Source: JBDFMH01 sp047238125 | GTDB taxonomy: Bacteria > Pseudomonadota > Alphaproteobacteria > Sphingomonadales > Sphingomonadaceae | NCBI RefSeq assembly: GCF_047238125.1 | Contig: NZ_JBDFMH010000001.1 | Location: 2,852,001-2,916,000, forward strand | DNA: 64,000 bases | Reading direction: 5' to 3' | Part shown: in pieces, positions 58,365 to 64,000 of the stretch | Layout: each line of letters begins with the position of its first letter | Numbering within the stretch: the first letter of the stretch is position 1 | Program-made: the position numbers and the translations under genes | The notes under the pieces: generated by a model | Seen by the model: only the letters and a program-made list of their open reading frames with translations | Database searches by the model: none | Told to the model about the DNA's origin: nothing

Positions 58365-59472
58365 CGAACGCATCGGCAAGCCCGTCCCCCTGGCCCGGGG
58401 CGGCAAGATCGGTCTGGCGCATGGCATCCTCGTCGAACGTGCCGTCGATGCGGATGCGGCGCGCCTGGAACGCCCAGTGGCGATAGGGCATCAGCAGCGT
58501 CCCGATCCCCAGCGTGAAGATGATCAGCGCCATGTTGCCGAGATAGTAGCGGACGACCTGGCCGGTGGTGACATCGAAGCCGAGTTGCATTCGCCCGTCG
58601 ATGCGGGTGGCGCCCCAAGTCTCGCGCAGGAAGGCGGCGTGATAATGGGCGAACAGCAGCGCACCGACGAAGCCGATCGCGAACAGCCCGCCATAGAGCG
58701 ACAGCACGAACAGCAGCAGCCCGCCAGGCGACGGCGTCGGATCGCGGAACAGATCGCTGGCGAACGCGCCGGCGAACAGCGTGCCGGCCAGGATCGCCAC
58801 CATCGCCAGCATCACACCCCAGACGATCAGGAACCTGGGATAGAGCGTGCGCGCACGCGCGTTCGCCTCCATCGGCAGGCTGCCCAGCCGGATATCGCGC
58901 ACCAGCCGGTTCCAGCGGCGGACGCCGACCCAGGGCGTGGCGAAGCCGAGGCTGAAGGTTTGCGCCATCAGCAGCCCGAAATGATAGAGGCCGAACGACC
59001 AGCCCTGGCCGATCATGCCTGACCGGATCCCGCGCCAGGCGGTGCGCGACAGCATGTAGCGCCAGCTGCGATAGATGCCGACGCCGATCAGATACCAGAT
59101 GGCGAGCACAAGCAGCGATTGCGTCACAAGCAGCACGGCCTTCGCGCCGCCGCTGGCTGCCGCCGCCAGGATCGAGACGATGCCGAACGGCACCGAGATC
59201 AGCAGCACGACGAGGATCGCGCCGATCAGCAGTTCCAGCCCGGTGCCGCGGTAATCCAGTCCGTCGCCGCCCACTTCGGTATGCGCCCAAAGATAGCGGC
59301 GGAACCTGGCCTTTGCCCAGAATCGATAGAAGCCCAGCGTGACGATGGTGAGCAGCAGGTTCAGCAGCTGCATCAGGAAGAAGTCACCGGCCAGGCCGAC
59401 GAACGCCACCTGCGGCGCGGGCGCAGCGCCATGCGGCGCGGCCCCGTCGCCGTGCTTGTCGAGATCAATCAA
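58348..59472 (-). CDS. DUF898/YjgN-family membrane protein
   Basis: The 374-residue protein has about six membrane helices and the DUF898 repeats: LLLTIVTLGFYRFWAKARFRRYLW, GIYRSWRYMLSRTAWRGIR and MIGQGWSFGLYHFGLLMAQTFSLGFATPWVGVRRWNRLV, then AHYHAAFLRETWGATRIDG, and finally MALIIFTLGIGTLLMPYRHWAF. YjgN proteins are of unknown function and are often paired with an M48 peptidase, as here. TTG 59472 is the start I read; no ATG is near. Confidence 0.88.
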   Translation of the reverse strand: MIDLDKHGDGAAPHGAAPAPQVAFVGLAGDFFLMQLLNLLLTIVTLGFYRFWAKARFRRYLWAHTEVGGDGLDYRGTGLELLIGAILVVLLISVPFGIVSILAAAASGGAKAVLLVTQSLLVLAIWYLIGVGIYRSWRYMLSRTAWRGIRSGMIGQGWSFGLYHFGLLMAQTFSLGFATPWVGVRRWNRLVRDIRLGSLPMEANARARTLYPRFLIVWGVMLAMVAILAGTLFAGAFASDLFRDPTPSPGGLLLFVLSLYGGLFAIGFVGALLFAHYHAAFLRETWGATRIDGRMQLGFDVTTGQVVRYYLGNMALIIFTLGIGTLLMPYRHWAFQARRIRIDGTFDEDAMRQTDLAAPGQGDGLADAFDVTPF

Positions 59473-59535
59473 TCAAGCCCCCGCCCTGACGGGCCCGATC
59501 ATGACCGGGCCGGCCCCAGTGTCAATCGGCCGCGA

Positions 59536-60849
59536 TCAGGCGCGGGGATCGATCTCCAGCCCCTTCGTCCCGCCGTGGGGCGTATTGGCGGGGGCGTGGG
59601 GCGGCTCGATCTCGGGCGGCTCGAGCGGTTCGATGACGCCTTCCCACTTGGCGACGACCGCAGTCGCCACCGCATTGCCGACGACGTTGGTGCCGGACCG
59701 GCCCATGTCGAGGAACTGATCGACCGCCAGGATCAGCAACAGCCCGGCCTCTGGAATGCCGAACTGGCCCATCACCGCCGCGATCACGACCAGCGATGCG
59801 CGCGGCACCCCGGCGATGCCCTTCGACGTCACCATCAGGATCAGCACCATCGTGATCTGCTGGCCCGCCGAGATATCGATGCCATAGGCCTGCGCGATGA
59901 ACAAAGTCGCGAAGGTCATGTAGATCATCGAGCCGTCGAGATTGAACGAATAGCCCAGTGGCAGCACGAAGCTGGCGATGCGGCGCGGCACGCCGAACCG
60001 GTCCATCGCTTCCAGAACGCGCGGATAGGCGGCTTCCGAAGAGGCGGTGGAGAAGGCAAGCAGGATCGGCTCGCGGATGTAGCGCGCAAGCAGCCCGGCG
60101 CGCCGGCCCAGCACCACGAACGCGGCAAGGAACAGGACGCCCCAGAGGATGCCGAGCCCCAAGTAGAAGGAGCCGACGAACTTGGCATAGGTGGCGAGGA
60201 TGCCGACCCCGTTGACGGCGATCGCATGCGCGATCGCAGCGAAGACGGCGATGGGTGCGAAGCGCATCACATAATCGGTGATCTGCAGCATCACCGCCAC
60301 CAGCGCCTCGACCGCCTTGACGAGCGGGGCGCCCTTTTCGCCGATCGCGGTGAGCGCCACGCCGACGAAGATCGAGAAGATCACGATCTGCAGGATCTCG
60401 TTGGCGGCCATCGCCTCGAAGATCGACTTCGGGAAGATGTGGGTGAAGAAGCTGTGGAGGTTGAACGCCGCCTTGTCCAAGCCCGCGCTTTCGCTGGCGG
60501 GCGGCAGCGGCAGATCGAGGCCGGCGCCCGGCTGTAGCAGGTTGACCATGATCAGCCCGAGTGTGAGCGATACCAAGCTGGCCGAGATGAACCAGGCCAT
60601 GGTGCGCACGCCGATCCGCCCGAGCGCTGCGGTATCGCCCATATGCGCGATGCCGGCGACCAGCGTGGCGAACACCAAGGGCGCGATGATCATCTTGATC
60701 AGCCGCAGGAAGATATCGGTCACGATCGTGAAATAGCCGGCCCGCTCCTTCAGCAGCGCGGGATCGGCGATGGAAAGGTTCATCGCATAGCCGACCGCGA
60801 TGCCGAGGATCATGCCGATCAGGATGTAAAGCGTCAGGCGTTTGGCCAC
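59536..60849 (-). CDS. dicarboxylate/amino-acid:cation symporter (DAACS family)
   Basis: The 437-residue transporter has the glutamate/C4-dicarboxylate transporter fold: KMIIAPLVFATLVAGIAHMGD, AFSTASSEAAYPRVLEAMDRFGV (hairpin 1 serine-rich), LPLGYSFNLDGSMIYMTFATLFIAQ, SKGIAGVPRASLVVIAAVMGQFGIPEAG and LAVDQFLDMGRSGTNVVGNAVAT. Most of it is membrane helices. It is a DctA/GltP-type Na+ or H+ symporter for succinate, fumarate, malate or glutamate; specificity is open. The C-terminal tail is Pro-rich. GTG 60849 is the start, divergent from the ferredoxin reductase gene. Confidence 0.93.
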   Translation of the reverse strand: MAKRLTLYILIGMILGIAVGYAMNLSIADPALLKERAGYFTIVTDIFLRLIKMIIAPLVFATLVAGIAHMGDTAALGRIGVRTMAWFISASLVSLTLGLIMVNLLQPGAGLDLPLPPASESAGLDKAAFNLHSFFTHIFPKSIFEAMAANEILQIVIFSIFVGVALTAIGEKGAPLVKAVEALVAVMLQITDYVMRFAPIAVFAAIAHAIAVNGVGILATYAKFVGSFYLGLGILWGVLFLAAFVVLGRRAGLLARYIREPILLAFSTASSEAAYPRVLEAMDRFGVPRRIASFVLPLGYSFNLDGSMIYMTFATLFIAQAYGIDISAGQQITMVLILMVTSKGIAGVPRASLVVIAAVMGQFGIPEAGLLLILAVDQFLDMGRSGTNVVGNAVATAVVAKWEGVIEPLEPPEIEPPHAPANTPHGGTKGLEIDPRA

Positions 60850-61023
60850 GGGCGGCTCCGAAGGAAGGATGCATCACTCAGACGGCATGGGACAGCCAGC
60901 GTCAAGCCGGCCCCAAGCCCGGCTATCGCGCGGCGCAGGCGGAGTGACGTTGCAGCCTGCGGGAAGGAACGCTACTGGCGCGAACATGCTAACCGTTCGC
61001 AACAATCCGATCCGCGCTGCGCG

Positions 61024-61845
61024 ATGATGGAAGGCACGATCGTCGCCGCCGCCCCGCTGATCGAACCGACCGCCGCGCTATCGGTGGAAACGGTCCGTAC
61101 CGTGCGCCACTGGAACGAGCATCTGTTCAGCTTCACGATCACCCGGCCGGCCAGCTTCCGCTTCCGTTCGGGCGAATTCGTGATGATCGGCTTGCCGCAG
61201 GAGAACGGCAAGCCGCTGCTGCGCGCCTATTCGGTTGCCAGCCCCGCCTGGGCGGAGGAACTGGAATTCCTGTCGATCAAGGTGCCGGATGGTCCACTGA
61301 CCTCGCGGTTGCAGCGGATCCTGCCGGGCGACCAGATCTATCTCGGGCGCAAGCCCACCGGCACATTGGTGTCCGATGCGCTGCTGCCGGGCAAGCGGCT
61401 GTTCCTGCTGTCCACCGGCACCGGCCTGGCGCCGTTCCTGTCGGTCGCACGCGATCCCGATATCTACGAAATGTTCGAGCAGGTGGTGATCGTCCATTCG
61501 GTACGCCGCGTGTCCGATCTCGCCTTCCGGCAGGAGCTGGAGATGCAACTGGCGGGGGATCCGCTGGTGCAGGATCAGGCGCTGCTGCAGCTGACCTATC
61601 TGCCGACCGTGACGCGCGAGGAATTCCCGACCAGCCAGCGGATCGACGCGCTGATCGATTCGGGTCGGCTGTTCGAGGGACTGTCCGGTGATGCACGCTT
61701 CGACCCGGCGAGCGATCGCATCATGATGTGCGGCAGCATGGAGATGATCAAGACGCTGGGCACGAAGCTCGACGGGCTCGGCTTCGTCGAGGGATCGAAC
61801 GCCAAGCCGGGCGACTATGTGATCGAACGGGCGTTCGTCGGCTGA
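61024..61845 (+). CDS. fpr: ferredoxin-NADP+ reductase
   Basis: The 273-residue bacterial FNR has an FAD-binding barrel (RSGEFVMIGLPQENGKPLLRAYSVASPAW, the R-x-Y-S motif) and an NADP domain with LLSTGTGLAPFLSVARDPDIYEMF, VIVHSVRRVSDLAF and the C-terminal MMCGSMEMIKTLGTKLD. It ends in VIERAFVG, with the penultimate aromatic (Phe) stacking on FAD as in the subclass I bacterial enzymes. It shuttles electrons between NADPH and ferredoxin/flavodoxin, which supports Fe-S assembly and radical SAM enzymes. No strong ribosome-binding site is visible before ATG 61024. Confidence 0.93.
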   Translation: MMEGTIVAAAPLIEPTAALSVETVRTVRHWNEHLFSFTITRPASFRFRSGEFVMIGLPQENGKPLLRAYSVASPAWAEELEFLSIKVPDGPLTSRLQRILPGDQIYLGRKPTGTLVSDALLPGKRLFLLSTGTGLAPFLSVARDPDIYEMFEQVVIVHSVRRVSDLAFRQELEMQLAGDPLVQDQALLQLTYLPTVTREEFPTSQRIDALIDSGRLFEGLSGDARFDPASDRIMMCGSMEMIKTLGTKLDGLGFVEGSNAKPGDYVIERAFVG

Positions 61846-61924
61846 CATCAGCTTCGGGCGGAGGCTTGCCCCCACGCCCTTCGCCAAGGCATAGGCGGCG
61901 CCGTCCATAACCACAGGCGTTGCC

Positions 61925-63928
61925 ATGTCCGCGCATTTCAAGATCACGCTTCCCGACGGTTCGGTGCGCGAGGTGCCGGCGGGCACCACCCCGGCCGATA
62001 TCGCGGCGGCGATCGGGCCGGGACTGGCGAAGGCGGCGCTCGCCGCGCGCGTCGACGGCGAGCTGCGCGATATCGGCCGGCCGTTCGAGGGCGATGCGCA
62101 GCTGGCGCTCGTCACCGCGCGGGACGAGGCGGACGCGCTGGAGCTGGCGCGCCACGATTATGCGCATGTGCTGGCCGAAGCGGTGCAGCATCTGTTCCCT
62201 GGCACGCAGATCACCTTCGGCCCGGCCACCGATGATGGCTTCTATTATGATTTCGCGCCGAAGGACCGCCCCTTCACCGAGGAGGATCTGCCCGCGATCG
62301 AGGCCGAGATGCGCCGCATCATCGCGAAGGACGAGCCGCTGGTGCGCGAGGTCTGGGATCGTGCCGAGCTGATCGCGCGCTGGCAGCGCCAAGGCGAGAC
62401 GTTCAAGGCCGAATGGGCGGCCGAGCTGCCCGGTGACGAGGAACTGACCGTCTATCGTTCGGGCCAGGGCGACGAGGCTTGGCTGGACATGTGCCGCGGC
62501 CCGCATCTGGCCTCCACCGGCAAGCTCGACCCCGCCGCGTTCAGGCTGACGCGCGTGTCCGGCGCCTATTGGCGCGGCGACCAGAAGAACGCGATGCTCA
62601 GCCGCATCTATGGCACCGGCTGGCTCAACAAGAAGCAGCTCGACCAGCATCTGTTCCGGCTTGAAGAGGCTGCCAAGCGCGATCATCGCCGGCTGGGGCA
62701 GGAGATGGACCTGTTCCACCTGCAGGCCGAAGCGCATGGATCGGTCTTCTGGCACCCCAAGGGCTATATCATCTGGCGCGAGCTGGAGGCCTATATGCGC
62801 CGCGCGATTGATGCGGCGGGCTATCGCGAGGTGAAGACCCCGCAGGTGATGGACGCGCGCCAGTGGGAGCAATCCGGCCACTGGGGCAAGTATCGCGAGA
62901 ATATGTTCGTCATCCCGGACGAGGTGCCCAACACCGCGGACGAGGGGCCGATCGTCTCGGACGATGCCGAGTGGATGGCGCTCAAGCCGATGAACTGCCC
63001 GGCGCATGTGCTGATCTTCCGGCAGGGCATCAAATCCTACCGCGATCTGCCGCTGCGCTTCTACGAGAATGGCTGCTGCCATCGCAACGAGCCACATGGC
63101 GCGCTGCACGGGCTGATGCGCGTGCGCCAGTTCACCCAGGACGACGCCCACATCTTCTGCCGCGAGGACCAGATCGTGGCCGAGGTGCGCGCCTTCTGCG
63201 AGCTGGCGGACCGGATCTACAAGGATTTCGGCTTCACCTACGCCATCAAGCTGGCGCTGCGTCCTGAAAAGCGGTTCGGCAGCGATGCGATGTGGGACCT
63301 TTCCGAGAACGAGCTGCGCGACGCAGTCGTCGAGGCGGGGTTGGCGACGTCCGACTATGGCTGGGAAGAACTTCCCGGCGAAGGCGCCTTCTATGCGCCC
63401 AAGCTGGAATGGCACCTGACCGATGCGATCGGGCGGACCTGGCAGGTGGGCACCATCCAGTCCGATCGTGTGCTGCCCGAACGGCTGGATGCCAGCTATG
63501 TCGGCGAGGATGGCGAGCGCCACCGCCCAATCATGCTGCACCGCGCGATCTTCGGCAGCTATGAGCGCTTCATCGGTATCCTGATCGAGCATTTCGCGGG
63601 CAAGCTGCCGGTGTGGCTGGCCCCGGTGCAGGCGGTGGTGGCGACGATCGTGTCCGATGCGGACGACTATGCGAAGGGCGCAGTCGATCGGCTGAAGGGT
63701 GCGGGCATCCGCGTCGAACCGGACCTGCGCAATGAGAAGATCAACTACAAAGTGCGCGAGCACAGCCTGGCCAAGGTGCCGTTCCTGCTGGTGGTCGGCA
63801 AGCGCGAGGCCGAGGAAGGCACCGTGGCGATCCGCCGCCTGGGCGACCAGGGCCAGACCGTGATGCCGCTGGACGATGCGATCGCGCTGCTGCGCAAGGA
63901 AGCTACCCCGCCCGATCTGGCCAGTTGA
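61925..63928 (+). CDS. thrS: threonyl-tRNA synthetase
   Basis: The 667-residue class II synthetase has an N-terminal TGS domain (DGSVREVPAGTTPADIAAAIG) and a tRNA_SAD editing domain (HDYAHVLAEAVQHLFPGTQ and the C/H cluster DMCRGPHLAST). The catalytic core carries the Zn Cys in MKPMNCPAHVLIF and motif 2 NGCCHRNEPHGALHGLMRVRQFTQDD, and the C-terminal anticodon-binding domain contains VWLAPVQAVVATIVSD. All domains are intact. The infC gene often follows thrS in Alphaproteobacteria. Confidence 0.97.
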   Translation: MSAHFKITLPDGSVREVPAGTTPADIAAAIGPGLAKAALAARVDGELRDIGRPFEGDAQLALVTARDEADALELARHDYAHVLAEAVQHLFPGTQITFGPATDDGFYYDFAPKDRPFTEEDLPAIEAEMRRIIAKDEPLVREVWDRAELIARWQRQGETFKAEWAAELPGDEELTVYRSGQGDEAWLDMCRGPHLASTGKLDPAAFRLTRVSGAYWRGDQKNAMLSRIYGTGWLNKKQLDQHLFRLEEAAKRDHRRLGQEMDLFHLQAEAHGSVFWHPKGYIIWRELEAYMRRAIDAAGYREVKTPQVMDARQWEQSGHWGKYRENMFVIPDEVPNTADEGPIVSDDAEWMALKPMNCPAHVLIFRQGIKSYRDLPLRFYENGCCHRNEPHGALHGLMRVRQFTQDDAHIFCREDQIVAEVRAFCELADRIYKDFGFTYAIKLALRPEKRFGSDAMWDLSENELRDAVVEAGLATSDYGWEELPGEGAFYAPKLEWHLTDAIGRTWQVGTIQSDRVLPERLDASYVGEDGERHRPIMLHRAIFGSYERFIGILIEHFAGKLPVWLAPVQAVVATIVSDADDYAKGAVDRLKGAGIRVEPDLRNEKINYKVREHSLAKVPFLLVVGKREAEEGTVAIRRLGDQGQTVMPLDDAIALLRKEATPPDLAS

Positions 63929-63956
63929 CCCGGCCACAGCGCGCTCCCCTTCCAAG

Positions 63957-64000
63957 ATGAACCGCGAAGGACTATATCGGCGCCGTCCCACGGACGACGA
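63957..64000 (+). CDS. start of a gene cut by the window end, possibly infC
   Basis: An ATG at 63957, 28 bp after the thrS stop, opens a frame MNREGLYRRRPTDD that runs to the window edge. The Arg-rich start is compatible with translation initiation factor IF-3, which follows thrS in many bacteria, but 14 residues are not enough to identify it. Confidence 0.3.
   Translation, partial: MNREGLYRRRPTDD

Noticed and set aside
61748..63991. 747-codon open frame on the minus strand
   Set aside because: It is fully antisense to thrS and ends in fpr. Composition is Arg/His/Leu-rich with no recognised motif, a GC-skew artefact.
1..64000. CRISPR array
   Set aside because: No set of regularly spaced identical repeats was seen; the repeats present are REP-like hairpins and scattered short motifs.

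Overview
The window is GC-rich and almost entirely coding to the right of about 18.2 kb. It looks like an alphaproteobacterium of the Sphingomonas group. Pointers are a single SUF-type Fe-S operon led by an Rrf2 regulator, a MidA/NDUFAF7-type methyltransferase next to lgt, a TonB-dependent receptor, a DUF885 lipoprotein peptidase, dnaN away from an origin region, and frequent GTG/TTG starts with 1-8 nt gene overlaps. The genus call is inference from gene content; no rRNA or complete tRNA is present.

Bases 1 to about 18,182 are accessory DNA. Gene spacing is wide and strands are mixed. There is a prophage scrap (ParB-domain DNA methyltransferase, DUF3489 protein, P27-family terminase small subunit), a dead short-chain dehydrogenase, a DUF4142 protein, an alpha/beta hydrolase, a TonB receptor with a small His-rich secreted protein, and a 2,043-residue helicase. 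The helicase carries an N-terminal DUF4011-like region, a split SF1 motor, a Vsr/MTES_1575-like nuclease, a DUF3320 segment and a C-terminal AlbA_2 (Schlafen-type) domain. A frameshifted gene follows it. The region ends with a tyrosine recombinase and a 45-bp copy of the 3' end of an initiator tRNA-Met plus that tRNA's own terminator. The simplest reading is the right end of an integrative element inserted in tRNA-fMet, with the left end outside the window. The helicase and its broken neighbour are the best candidate for an uncharacterised defence module.

Bases 18.2-24 kb hold a tightly overlapping five-gene minus-strand operon: membrane protein, winged-helix regulator, small unknown, DgkA-type kinase, B12-binding radical SAM enzyme. 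A perfect TAATGCAA palindrome lies in its promoter and a related one lies inside it. Divergent to it is a tandem AAA ATPase of unknown role.

Bases 24-64 kb are core chromosome. This part contains midA/lgt, an acyl-CoA synthetase with an HD protein, a surface subtilisin, a pyrimidine nucleotidase-dapD-DUF924 operon, dnaN, a small outer-membrane barrel, rlmN, a cfa-plsC lipid pair, an EF-hand protein, argG and the operon sufR-B-C-D-S-T-A. An AraC regulator and a structured intergenic transcript candidate follow, then a DUF885 peptidase, pyrD, ggt, a long-chain acyl-CoA ligase, the glyoxalase pair gloA/gloB, a TPR protein with an ABHD10-like hydrolase, an M48 peptidase with a DUF898 membrane protein, a dicarboxylate symporter, ferredoxin-NADP reductase and thrS. 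A short reading frame starts at the right edge where infC would be expected.

Two kinds of repeat stand out. A REP-like hairpin occurs once after argG and as an inverted pair inside the suf operon. A short CGGACGTTCG-like motif recurs only in the non-coding DNA of the left accessory region.
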